A stretch of DNA of 64,000 nucleotides from Planctomycetota bacterium (GTDB lineage Bacteria; Planctomycetota; PLA2; JAEUHO01), in assembly GCA_020631815.1 (NCBI GenBank), contig JACKGW010000001.1, positions 124,001-188,000 of the forward strand. The letters run 5' to 3'. Of this stretch, positions 27,973-35,992 are shown piece after piece. The notes under the pieces are model-generated. The model was not told where the DNA came from. It worked only from the letters and a program-made list of their open reading frames with translations, and searched no databases. The position numbers and the translations under genes were made by a program. The stretch's first letter is position 1; each line of letters starts with the position of its first letter.

Positions 27973-28416
27973 CTAGCGCACGTCGAGCGGCGGCGTCTCG
28001 GCCGGCTCGCTGCCTACGGGATCCACGTGGGGAAGGTAACGGCTTCCCGGATCCATCGTTCCCCCCTGGCGCCGGGGCGCGAAGACGGGGCTCGTATCCA
28101 CGCGCGGGGCCGGGCCGGAGGCGGGCGCCCGCGTGGTGCGGGGGGCCGGGGCACGCGTGGCCAGCGGACCCGTGGGAGCCACCGGGTACGCGGGCTCGGG
28201 GAGGGGCGCCTGGAAGCCCGCATCGGCGGGCTCCGGGGCGGCGGAGCCGGCATCGGCGAGGGGGATCTCGATCGGCACGTACTCGGGCGCCGCGCCCGCG
28301 CGGGGGGTGCCACCTTGGGTCGTCGAGCACCCGGCGAGCAGGGCTGCGGCCAAGACGGCCGCTGCCAAGCCGGGGCGCGTCAGACGTCGGGGGGTAGGGG
28401 GGAGGGGGGATTCCAT
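27973..28416 (-). CDS. Proline/alanine-rich lipoprotein, unknown
   Basis: The 147-residue product starts MESPLPPTPRRLTRPGLAAA and has a lipobox ALLAGCST, so it is a predicted lipoprotein. The mature chain is disordered, rich in Pro, Ala and Gly (PLPEPAYPVAPTGPLATRAP). No domain is recognised. It lies 40 bases upstream of the DUF1573 gene and may share its transcript. Its own start is preceded by a TAGGCT hexamer. Confidence 0.6.
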   Translation of the reverse strand: MESPLPPTPRRLTRPGLAAAVLAAALLAGCSTTQGGTPRAGAAPEYVPIEIPLADAGSAAPEPADAGFQAPLPEPAYPVAPTGPLATRAPAPRTTRAPASGPAPRVDTSPVFAPRRQGGTMDPGSRYLPHVDPVGSEPAETPPLDVR

Positions 28417-28422
28417 GCCTAG

Positions 28423-28428
28423 AGCCTA
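28423..28428 (-). promoter_or_regulatory. Candidate -10 hexamer TAGGCT
   Basis: On the minus strand TAGGCT lies 6 bases before the ATG of the lipoprotein ending at 27973, without a Shine-Dalgarno, consistent with a leaderless transcript. Confidence 0.35.
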
Positions 28429-28494
28429 CTGCTGATTGCCAAGGGGGCCGTGCGCCCCGTGCCGGGTACCGTGCGCGACTGGTAGGAGGGCGCC

Positions 28495-29259
28495 ATGAGC
28501 GGCATCGACATCGATCTGAAGGGCAAGCGCGCGCTCGTGACGGGCGGCAGCCGCGGCATCGGCCGGGCCATCGCCGTTCGCCTGGCCGAGGCCGGCTGCG
28601 ACGTGGCGATCAACTACCTGCGCAACCGTGGGCAGGCCGAAGAGACGGCCGCCGGCGTCGAGGCGGCCGGCGGCAAGGCCCTGCTCCACAAGTGCAACGT
28701 CGCCAGCGGCGAGGACCTGGGGGCCATGTTCGAGGCCATCCACGAGTCGTTCGGCGGCCTGGACATCCTCGTCAGCAACGCGGCCAGCGGCGTGATCAAG
28801 CCCGCCATGGAGCTCACGCCCCGCCACTGGCAGTGGACGATGGACATCAACGCGGCCGCGCTGCTCCCGCTCGCGCAGCGCGGTGTGCCGCTCATGTCCG
28901 ACGGCGGCCACATCATCGCCGTCAGCAGCCTGGGCGCCCGCCGCGCCATCCCGAACTATGCGGCGGTCGGCGCCAGCAAGGCCGCGCTCGAGAGCCTCGT
29001 GCGCCACTTGGCGATCGAGCTCGCGCCGAAGGGCGTGCTCGTCAACGCGGTGAGCGCAGGCGTCGTCGACACCGACGCGCTCAAGCACTTCCCCAACCGC
29101 GACCAGCTGCTGGGCGAGAGCGCCCGTCGTACGCCGCGTGGCCGCCTGACCGAGCCCGCCGATGTCGCGGACGCCGTGCTGTTCCTCGTCAGCCCGCTTG
29201 CCAACATGATGGTCGGTCAGACCATCATCGTCGACGGCGGCTACAGCATCATGGGGTAG
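28495..29259 (+). CDS. fabL: FabL-type enoyl-ACP reductase (SDR)
   Basis: Probable NADPH-dependent enoyl-ACP reductase of fatty-acid elongation. The 254-residue SDR has GGSRGIGRA for cofactor binding and the spacing Y-x6-K (YAAVGASK) that marks enoyl reductases rather than ketoreductases (Y-x3-K). Diagnostic strings shared with Bacillus FabL include NAASGVIKPAMELTPRHWQW, DINAAALL, VDTDALKHFPNRDQLL and VGQTIIVDGGYSIM. TAGGAGG lies 6 bases before the ATG. No other fab genes are nearby. A dedicated short-chain dehydrogenase of another pathway cannot be excluded, but the FabL signature is strong. Confidence 0.85.
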   Translation: MSGIDIDLKGKRALVTGGSRGIGRAIAVRLAEAGCDVAINYLRNRGQAEETAAGVEAAGGKALLHKCNVASGEDLGAMFEAIHESFGGLDILVSNAASGVIKPAMELTPRHWQWTMDINAAALLPLAQRGVPLMSDGGHIIAVSSLGARRAIPNYAAVGASKAALESLVRHLAIELAPKGVLVNAVSAGVVDTDALKHFPNRDQLLGESARRTPRGRLTEPADVADAVLFLVSPLANMMVGQTIIVDGGYSIMG

Positions 29260-29285
29260 CGGTCGACGCGGTTCGGTGCGCGGGG

Positions 29286-29372
29286 GCGGCTCGCCGGATG
29301 CTCGGCGGCGCCGGCGCGATCCGCTCCTCGAGTAGCTCGGCTACGAGTCGTCGCGGATCGCTTGGCGGCGCC
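29286..29372 (+). repeat. Composite intergenic element, locus 2 (head block plus hairpin)
   Basis: A head block (29286-29305, core GCTCGCCGGATGCTCGG) is followed by a long hairpin: outer stem GGCGCCG (29307-29313) with CGGCGCC (29366-29372), main stem GCGATCCGC (29316-29324) with GCGGATCGC (29353-29361) and an inner GTAGC-tcg-GCTAC. The main stem plus TCCTCGAG and GTCGTC recur at 33515-33436, and the head block recurs at 33655-33633 and 11544-11522. The three-hairpin motif is absent here. It sits after fabL and may also terminate it. The rest of the 29260-29496 gap shows nothing else. Confidence 0.65.
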
Positions 29373-29496
29373 TTCGAGCTGCGGAAGGCCGCCTGACCGG
29401 AGGAAGAGGCGCTGGCGGAGGCCCGTGCGGGGGCAGACGTCGGCCGATCCTGGGTGGCGTGCCATCGATCGGGAGGCGGTGGGCTTCCTAGAGTGG

Positions 29497-32400
29497 ATGA
29501 CGTTGTCGCCCGACGCCCACCATGCCGAGCAGCTGCTGGTCGCCCACCGTGGGCGGCTTCGGGCGCTCGCCGAAGGGCTGCTGCGCGATCGCGCTGGCGC
29601 CGATGACGTCCTCCAGGAGGCGTGGCTTGTCGCAGCCACCCATCCGCCCGCGCGGAGCGACAACGTGCTGGGCTGGCTGCACGTCGTTGTGCGTCGACTC
29701 TCCTTGCGTCGGCTGCGAAGCCAATCCCGCCGCCTGGAGCGCGAGCGAGTGGCCGCACGACCCGAGGGCACGCCGCCGCCTCGTGAGCGACTCGACCGCC
29801 TGGATCGGGAACGGCAGCTGATCGACGCCGTGGCGGCGCTCTCCGCGCCGTATCGCGAAGCCGTCGTGCTGCGCTACTTCGAGGGACTCCCACCGCGCGA
29901 GATCGCCAAGCGACTGGACGTCCCGCTGGCCACCGTGAAGTCGCGCCTCGCACGTGCGCTTGCCCAGCTCCGCGGCGTGTTGGACGAAGAACACGGCGGT
30001 CGTCGCGGCTGGACGCCCTTCGTCGCAGGCCTGCTGGCGGCGCCACCTCGGGCAACGCCCGTCGGTGCGAGCCTCGCCAGTCTAGGGAGTCTCGTCATGG
30101 CCAAGAAGCTCATCGCCCTGGCATGCGTCCTGTTGCTCGCGAGCTGGGTTGGATGGTCCGTGTTCCTGCAGCCGACGCGCGAATACGAGGCGCCGATCGA
30201 CGGGGGCGCGCGAGACACCGCGAGCCTCGTGGGGCTGCAAGGGGTGGAGCCTGCGGAGGCGGAGCCACCGTCGTCCGCAACCTCCGTGCTACAGCACCTC
30301 ATGCCGGGCGACGAGATCCCTGCAACGACCTTTGCCGGCCGAGTCGTGGATCGTCTCGGCGAAGGCATCGCCGGCGCCCACGTCGAGGAGATCTACTTCA
30401 GTCCGGTCGTTGCCTCTGACGAGACTCTTGGGGGGATCAACCTCCTCACGCGCCGCGAGCGAGAGAAGTACGAGCAGCCGACGTGCACTTCCGACGACGC
30501 CGGCTACTTCCGCCTAGATCGTCCGTGGCGGGCCGTCGCGTTCCTCCGTGTGTCCGCGACCGGGTTTGCGACGGCACTGACGCAGCGCGTCGCCTCGGGC
30601 GGGTTCTTCGTGGTCACGCTGGACCCGGTGGATGCCGAGCCTGCCAACGTCCGCGTACGCGTCGTGGATCCCGACGGCGGACCCGTGCGCGACGCGGACG
30701 TGCGGCTGGTGACCCCGGTGGGTCGCACGGGTCAGCTCCCCGCTTGGTCGCGCCGCGTACTGGCACGAGCTGAGACGAACGTAGGGGGGTACGCATCGCT
30801 ACCCCACACGACGCTCGTCGCGGATGCACAGACTCCCGAGGCTCCTTCGCCCGCCGCCATCGCACTGATGGTGGAAGTCGCTCCTGAAGACCCGTCCCTG
30901 GGCCTCGTCGAACAGACCCTCGCCCTGGACGCCCAGGATGTGGAGATCGTCGTACCGCGTGCCCATGTCGCGGAGCGGCACATTGTGGATGCAGCCACCG
31001 GGGCGCCGATCCCCGGTGCCTACGTGGATGTGTTGCGCAGCGACTATCCCGTGATGAGCTACGAGAACGAGTCGTGGCGCCGTCGATTTCACGCCGATGG
31101 CGACGGCCTTGTGAGACTCCCGATGCAGGAGCGCTACGCCGGCCTGTACGCGTCCGCACCGGGCTATCTGGCTACGCGCGCATCGGATGACCCGGTGCGG
31201 CTGATCCGGTCGATGACGATCGAGGGTGTCGTCGAAGACGAGCACGGCATGCCTGTGGCAGGAGCTCCCATCTTCCTGCTGATGCGCGGCAGCTACCTCG
31301 ACCGCCCCTACGTGGGCCTGCCGCACGTGGCGGCTTGGTCGGCTGATGATGGGAGCTTCACGGTCGAGACCAAGCTGTCGGGCCCCGTACACGGCGACGG
31401 GCAGCCCGATCTGGGATGGCGCTCCCTCGCCACGGTCCTGCCAGGCCATGCGCCAGCGATCGTGGACCGCGTTCCGCTCGAGCCCGGCACGGCGCGACGC
31501 GTCACCTTGCGCTTCCCGAAACCGGCTTCCATCAACTTGCGTCTTGTGCGTCCCGGCGGCGAGCCCGTGGCCGGGCAGTGGGTGAGCGTCTCCCGACACA
31601 TCCCGGCCGCCCCGACGTGGACGCGTGGGGCGGACTGGGGCGTCGATCTGCGCAACTTCGTCGAGATGATCTTCATGCAGGGCGACGCTGAGGGGCGGGT
31701 TCAGATGCGTTACCTTGCGCCGGGCATCCACACGGTTCGCGTGGATGTGCTGGAGCACGAGATCGAGCTGCAGGCCGGCGAGATCCGGGAGGTCGAGCTG
31801 GTGGTCGGCGCAGGCCCCTCGATCACCGTGCGGGTGGTCGGAACCGACGGCGAGCCCATGAAGGGAGCCCGCGTGGGACTGGGTGGTCCGCGCGCGTCCT
31901 CGCGTACGACGGACGAGGACGGAGTCGTCGTGTTCGAGGACTTGCCGCCTGGCGAGTACAGCGTTGGCACGGTCTTCGGCCGACAGTCGCTCAGCGCGGC
32001 CGCCAAGCCTGGTGACTCGGTCGTCCTCCGCCAGCCCGCAGGTCCGGCGCGTCTGGAGATCCGCGTCACCGGCTTACCCGACGACGTGCTTCCTGCCTAC
32101 TCGCTTCTGACGACGACCGGAGGCGTGGCGCCGTCCACGACGGGCTTCACGTCGATGACCTCCCAGGTCGAGACGACACCGGGCTTCACGCCAGGCCCCG
32201 GCGTGGTCATCGTGAAGGCGGAGGGATACGCCTTTGCGATCGCGCGCTTCGAGTCGTACGAGCTGCAGACGACGCCAGTGGATGTGACCCTCGCGCCCGC
32301 GGGTCGCGTCACGGGGCGCCTAGACGTCGAGCCGGCGAAGGACGAGATCGTCTTGTTGCGCCGCGTGGACCCGCCCGATCTGCCGACGGACTTGCAGTAC

Positions 32401-32607
32401 GCGCTGGCGCGCAGCCTCGGGAGCGTCGATGGGGCCGCCGCGGTGGCCGCCGACGGCACCTTCGCCGCCAGCGACATGGCGCCAGGACGCTACGTCGCCA
32501 GCTTCGGTCGCTACGTAGGTCGCACGTGGACGGAACGGGCCCGCTCCGAGCCGTTCGACGTGGTGGGCGGCGAGACCACCGACATCCTCCTCGTACGAAG
32601 CGAGTAG
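29497..32607 (+). CDS. ECF sigma factor fused to membrane segment and carboxypeptidase-regulatory-like domains
   Basis: Residues 1 to about 185 form an ECF sigma factor: sigma2 (LLVAHRGRLRALAEGLLRD, ADDVLQEAWLVA) and sigma4 (AALSAPYREAVVLRYFEGLP, PREIAKRLDVPLATVKSRLA). A membrane segment follows at about 200-222 (MAKKLIALACVLLLASWVGW), then roughly 800 residues of exported beta modules (FAGRVVDRLGEGIAGAHVEE, IEGVVEDEHGMPVAGAPIFL, VRVVGTDGEPMKGARVGLGG, VTGRLDVEPAKDEIV). The sigma part would be cytoplasmic and the rest outside, so the product (1036 residues) may be a one-piece signal transducer. The frame is unbroken through the junction. An internal ATG at 30097 could also give a separate exported protein. 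A start further upstream is possible. Confidence 0.88.
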   Translation: MTLSPDAHHAEQLLVAHRGRLRALAEGLLRDRAGADDVLQEAWLVAATHPPARSDNVLGWLHVVVRRLSLRRLRSQSRRLERERVAARPEGTPPPRERLDRLDRERQLIDAVAALSAPYREAVVLRYFEGLPPREIAKRLDVPLATVKSRLARALAQLRGVLDEEHGGRRGWTPFVAGLLAAPPRATPVGASLASLGSLVMAKKLIALACVLLLASWVGWSVFLQPTREYEAPIDGGARDTASLVGLQGVEPAEAEPPSSATSVLQHLMPGDEIPATTFAGRVVDRLGEGIAGAHVEEIYFSPVVASDETLGGINLLTRREREKYEQPTCTSDDAGYFRLDRPWRAVAFLRVSATGFATALTQRVASGGFFVVTLDPVDAEPANVRVRVVDPDGGPVRDADVRLVTPVGRTGQLPAWSRRVLARAETNVGGYASLPHTTLVADAQTPEAPSPAAIALMVEVAPEDPSLGLVEQTLALDAQDVEIVVPRAHVAERHIVDAATGAPIPGAYVDVLRSDYPVMSYENESWRRRFHADGDGLVRLPMQERYAGLYASAPGYLATRASDDPVRLIRSMTIEGVVEDEHGMPVAGAPIFLLMRGSYLDRPYVGLPHVAAWSADDGSFTVETKLSGPVHGDGQPDLGWRSLATVLPGHAPAIVDRVPLEPGTARRVTLRFPKPASINLRLVRPGGEPVAGQWVSVSRHIPAAPTWTRGADWGVDLRNFVEMIFMQGDAEGRVQMRYLAPGIHTVRVDVLEHEIELQAGEIREVELVVGAGPSITVRVVGTDGEPMKGARVGLGGPRASSRTTDEDGVVVFEDLPPGEYSVGTVFGRQSLSAAAKPGDSVVLRQPAGPARLEIRVTGLPDDVLPAYSLLTTTGGVAPSTTGFTSMTSQVETTPGFTPGPGVVIVKAEGYAFAIARFESYELQTTPVDVTLAPAGRVTGRLDVEPAKDEIVLLRRVDPPDLPTDLQYALARSLGSVDGAAAVAADGTFAASDMAPGRYVASFGRYVGRTWTERARSEPFDVVGGETTDILLVRSE

Positions 32608-32679
32608 CAGCTCTGCTGGCAGGTGCGTTGCGTTCGGCGTGGTCCAGCAGGCGAAGCCCCCGCGCTCTGGCGAGCTCCC

Positions 32680-33258
32680 TCACCTGAGGAGGAGGCTCTT
32701 GCGGAGGCGAGGGCGTTCGGGGTTCGTGAGGAAGTGGGCGTAGCGGGTGCGGAGGCCGCTGCGGGGGCCGACGGTGGGCCAGCCTGGGACGAGGGCCCAG
32801 AGGGGGTGGCGCGAGGCGAAGCCGCGCAGTACGGACTCGTGGTCCCACTCGACTTCGCCGAGGTGCAGATGCGTGGGGACGTCGTCGGGCTCACCCGCCC
32901 ACCATGCCAAGCGCGCCAGGATCTCGTACTCGACGATGTTCGACGCCTCGAGACGTGCGGCGCCGAGCATGGGCACGAACCAGCCGCCCACGTGGCAGAT
33001 GAAGGCGATGAAGCGACCGACGCCGCGCAGCTTGGCCTCGGCGCGCGCATCCGGTTCCTCGCCGTAGCGACGCATCAAGGCGAGCAGCACCTTCCGGTGG
33101 CGGACCTCGTCCTTGAGGATCTGCCAGATGGCCTGTCGCTCGGGCCCCGGCGGCAGGCTCTTGCGATGGCCGATGTAGGCCCACGCGGCACCCAGCTCGC
33201 CCGAATAGGCAAGCACGACAGCTCGTACGTACTCGTCGCGCGGCGTAGGACGTGCCAC
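32680..33258 (-). CDS. Ferritin-like / Coq7-like di-iron protein
   Basis: The 192-residue product (GTG start, reading VARPTPRDEYVRAVVLAYSG) is an all-helical protein with carboxylate/His motifs expected for a di-iron site: Glu in YSGELGAAWAYIGHR, ExxH in LKDEVRHRKVLLALM, Glu in NIVEYEILARLA and ExxxHE-like VEWDHESVLRGFASRHP. The order resembles demethoxyubiquinone hydroxylase (Coq7) and other ferritin-like oxidases. A hydrophobic central helix (FIAFICHVGGWFVPMLGAA) suggests membrane association, as for Coq7. The frame continues upstream into a structured repeat, which is rejected as coding. Substrate is unknown; quinone hydroxylation is one possibility. The 72 bases after its stop include GCTCTGGCGAGC, a fragment similar to the repeat head block. 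Confidence 0.75.
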   Translation of the reverse strand: MARPTPRDEYVRAVVLAYSGELGAAWAYIGHRKSLPPGPERQAIWQILKDEVRHRKVLLALMRRYGEEPDARAEAKLRGVGRFIAFICHVGGWFVPMLGAARLEASNIVEYEILARLAWWAGEPDDVPTHLHLGEVEWDHESVLRGFASRHPLWALVPGWPTVGPRSGLRTRYAHFLTNPERPRLRKSLLLR

Positions 33259-33402
33259 GGGCGCCCACGCTAGTCGCGTAGGCGTCGCTGAGCACGGTCT
33301 CCCTGGCCCGAACGCTGCCGCCAGCGATGACGGGCGACTGCAGTCAGACCTACGGGGGGCCGTCCGCCTCTGCGACGAGCAGGGCTCTAGCGCCTCACGA
33401 CA

Positions 33403-33655
33403 CGCATCGGGTCGCCGGGGCGACGGTAGCGCGCCGCGATCCGCGACGACCCGTGGTCTGCGTCGGCCTGCCTTGGCAGGCCGCGCAAGTGGCAGGGCCT
33501 CGAGGAGCGGATCGCCCGCACGGACAGCGAGCCCACCACCTGCTCCGCGCTCCCGCGCGGAATGTGTGCTCAGGCTCTGCCTTCGCAGCAGGAGGGCTAT
33601 TCCGTACCCCTCCTGCACCTCTCACGGTGGGACCGAGCCTCTGGCGAGCAGCACC
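33403..33655 (-). repeat. Composite intergenic element, locus 3
   Basis: Read on the minus strand this holds a head block (33655-33633), the three-hairpin motif (33627-33544), a long hairpin (33515-33436; outer stem GCGATCCGC with GCGGATCGC, inner GGCCTGCC-aa-GGCAGGCC) and a tail block CGACCCGATGCG (33414-33403). The head and tail blocks also flank locus 1, and the head block plus hairpin occur at locus 2. The rest of the 422-base gap 33259-33680 shows no further gene. Confidence 0.65.
33544..33627 (-). ncRNA. Three-hairpin structured element, copy 2
   Basis: On the minus strand, after CCGTGAG: H1 GCAGGAGGG / loop GTACGGAATAG / CCCTCCTGC, H2 AGGC-AGA-GCCT, H3 TCCGCGC-GGGA-GCGCGGA. Compared with copy 1, the H1 loop is identical, two stem pairs have exchanged A-U and G-C in both strands, H2 has a compensated pair and H3 keeps a GNRA loop. 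It begins 54 bases after the stop of the 722-residue secreted protein gene and about 285 bases upstream of the Coq7-like gene, so it could be a 3'-UTR, leader or independent RNA. Confidence 0.6.
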
Positions 33656-33680
33656 TTCGCACGTCTGGCGACGGTCGTAC

Positions 33681-35849
33681 CTACCCGCCTGTTCCCGGGC
33701 CTCCTGGGGTGGAACCGCCGGTGCCGTCGCCGCCGCTGCGAGGGGTGGTCGGGGGGTCGCCTGCCTTGCCGCCGCCGCGGGAGGGCTGGTGGCCACGTTG
33801 CACGGGGACGGGGTGGAACACGAACGTGAAGGCGTCCGTGTAGTACGTGGTCCAGCCCCAACCGGTCTGTGCGTAGCTCTCCATGACGTCGCGGGCAGCC
33901 CCGATCATCTGCAGGGCTCGTGTGCGCAGGCGCGGATCGAGATAGCGCAAGACGTGTGTCAGCTGCCGGCGCGCGCGGTAGTTCGCGTCGGCCTCCGGGA
34001 TCTGCAGCAGGTTGCCCTGCTGCTCCGGTACGCCGGGCACTTCCTGGCGCGGGTAGGCGGCCTCGTCTGCCGGTGCCAGCTCGCGACCGTCGTAGGCCTC
34101 GAGACAGTCGCTCATGCGGATCGTCGGGACGTACGTCACGTACACGCGATCGACGTCGTCCTTCATCGCCTCGGGGATGAAGCGATCGAGCTCGGTGGCG
34201 TACAGGCCAAGCGCCTGCAGGTGGAAGGCGCTCATCCGCACGTGGAAGCGCGTCAACAGGAGATGTGCGTGGCTGCGCCGGTGCACCCCGCCACGACCCG
34301 GCTCCATGCGCTCGGCGCCGTCGTCGAGCATCTTGGCGGCTTCGTCGTAGAGCGGCAGCACCTCGTCGAGCAAGCGGCGCCCCATCGCACGGACCGCGGT
34401 CTCGGTGCCGTGCAGGAAGTCGTCGTACGGCTTGCGACGCACCCACGCGCGGTCTTCCATGCGCAAGGGGGCCGTTCGCGTGAGCGTGGTCCACGCGTGG
34501 GACTGGCGGTGGCCGATGCCGTCGTCCGACCACGGCGTGTCGTCGAAGAGCTTGGCGCTGACCCGGGCCAGCAGCCCCAGCGCCGGATCGCCTCGACGTG
34601 CGGTGACGTAGCGCGTGAGACCCAGGGCTTCCGGTGCGAGCGAGTCCAGCAGCGCGTAGTTGGCGGGGCAGCGGTCGAGCCACGTGGTGGGCGGGAAGGG
34701 ATAGAAGAGGTAGCGGCCACCCGTCTGGGCCGCGCCCGTCGCGTAGGCCCATTGGCCGTAGCCCGACGGCGCGTGGTTGTTGAACGGGATGGCATCGCCC
34801 ATGCGCGCGAACCAGATCGGCGTGGTGGGCAGGTAGCGCGAGCCGCCCGTCCGTGGGTGGGCGACGCCCGGGCCCGGCGTGCCTGTCGTCGGGCCGCGCC
34901 CCATCAGCTCCTCGATGCGGCGTCGCCGCGCCGCGGGGTCGGGCATGGCCCCGCGCAAGATGTCGTCGAGCTGGTCGCGCATCGACGGCCCGCGGCGACT
35001 CCCTTCGCGCTGTTCCACCGTCACGCGGAAGTCGTCCGGCGGTAGGTGCGGACGTGCCGCCCACGGCAGCTCGGGCAGCTCCACGATGGGCGTGAAGTCG
35101 CCGAAGCGCGCCTCCGGCGCCACGACGAGGAGCGAGCAGCGAAAGCGCGTGAGCGCCGCATCGACGGCCACGGGATCGAAGTAGGTCCCGGGGTCCAGCA
35201 GCTTGCTGCGCCACTCGGACTCGTACCCCTGGCGCGCGGCGGCGCCGGCGGTGCGCTCGGGCAGCGCGTCGCCGGCCACCAGGACGAGCAGGCGCCGTGG
35301 GGTGGCGTCGCGCGAGCGGACCTCGTCATCGGTGCGCGCCAAGATGTCGGGCATCCACTGTGCGGCGGTTGGCAATACCGCTGGCCGCTCGCCCCGCCAC
35401 CAGCGACTGCGCACGAGGTCGGCCAATTCGCTCGCGGCGTTGGTGCGGGTCATGTCGATGCTGCGTGGCGCGAGCGAGCTCGTGCCGCGGACGGGGTACG
35501 GGGCGCTGCGAGCCCACTCCGCGATGGCCTCGCACCAGGGATCGAGGTCGTCGAAGTAGGGGTAGGCGAGCGTGAACTCGGTGAGCCCGGGCGGCGGGTC
35601 GAACGTGGGGGCGTCCAGCGCCACGATGACCTGCGTGGCGTCGCGGAGCTTCGCCTCCGTCTCCAGCGCACGCATCGTGGACCGCAAGTCCTTGGCGTTG
35701 CGCACGTAGAGCGAGGTGATCGAGCCCTCTTCCGCGACCACGGGCGCCGAACCGCGACCGAACAAGAGCGCGACGGCGACGCAGGCGAAGGCGACCGCTG
35801 CGAGGGGTTTCGTACGAACGAACGGCGAACGCGAGCCGGGACGGGTCAT
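33681..35849 (-). CDS. Large secreted protein, unknown function
   Basis: The 722-residue product has a signal peptide (MTRPGSRSPF then AAVAFACVAVALLFGRG). The N-terminal third has alternating strands and helices with VIVALDAPTF, RLLVLVAGDALP and CSLLVVAPEARFGDF, a Rossmann or von Willebrand-A-like pattern, although a MIDAS motif is not evident. The remainder (IWFARMGDAIPFNNHAPSGY, YLFYPFPPTTWLDRCPANY, MSAFHLQALGLYATELDRFI) is helical and recalls large planctomycetal proteins of unknown role. The C-terminus is Gly/Pro/Thr-rich. It has no operon partner. The earlier in-frame ATG at 35969 lacks a signal-peptide logic. Confidence 0.75.
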   Translation of the reverse strand: MTRPGSRSPFVRTKPLAAVAFACVAVALLFGRGSAPVVAEEGSITSLYVRNAKDLRSTMRALETEAKLRDATQVIVALDAPTFDPPPGLTEFTLAYPYFDDLDPWCEAIAEWARSAPYPVRGTSSLAPRSIDMTRTNAASELADLVRSRWWRGERPAVLPTAAQWMPDILARTDDEVRSRDATPRRLLVLVAGDALPERTAGAAARQGYESEWRSKLLDPGTYFDPVAVDAALTRFRCSLLVVAPEARFGDFTPIVELPELPWAARPHLPPDDFRVTVEQREGSRRGPSMRDQLDDILRGAMPDPAARRRRIEELMGRGPTTGTPGPGVAHPRTGGSRYLPTTPIWFARMGDAIPFNNHAPSGYGQWAYATGAAQTGGRYLFYPFPPTTWLDRCPANYALLDSLAPEALGLTRYVTARRGDPALGLLARVSAKLFDDTPWSDDGIGHRQSHAWTTLTRTAPLRMEDRAWVRRKPYDDFLHGTETAVRAMGRRLLDEVLPLYDEAAKMLDDGAERMEPGRGGVHRRSHAHLLLTRFHVRMSAFHLQALGLYATELDRFIPEAMKDDVDRVYVTYVPTIRMSDCLEAYDGRELAPADEAAYPRQEVPGVPEQQGNLLQIPEADANYRARRQLTHVLRYLDPRLRTRALQMIGAARDVMESYAQTGWGWTTYYTDAFTFVFHPVPVQRGHQPSRGGGKAGDPPTTPRSGGDGTGGSTPGGPGTGG

Positions 35850-35945
35850 GGTCTCTCCCGTCGGGAACGAACGTTGTGGCGGGAGCCCCATCCTGCCAGA
35901 GGGGGCGGCGACGTGAGGCCGGGCTTCGGAAGTCGGCGGCCGCCT

Positions 35946-35954
35946 GCCGATAGG
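35946..35954 (+). promoter_or_regulatory. GCCGATAGG motif upstream of diguanylate cyclase
   Basis: The 9-mer found upstream of hybrid kinase 1 recurs here, 38 bases before the GTG start. A regulatory role is speculative. Confidence 0.25.
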
Positions 35955-35992
35955 AGGGGCGGTCGGCACCCGGGGGGGCCCGGGAGCGTCCG

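Noticed and set aside
32664..32697. A fourth copy of the composite element head block (GCTCTGGCGAGC)
   Set aside because: Only about 12 bases match, and it overlaps the 3' end of the Coq7-like gene, so chance cannot be excluded.
35850..35992. Cyclic di-GMP riboswitch in front of the diguanylate cyclase
   Set aside because: No GEMM-type conserved core could be found; only the GCCGATAGG motif is notable.
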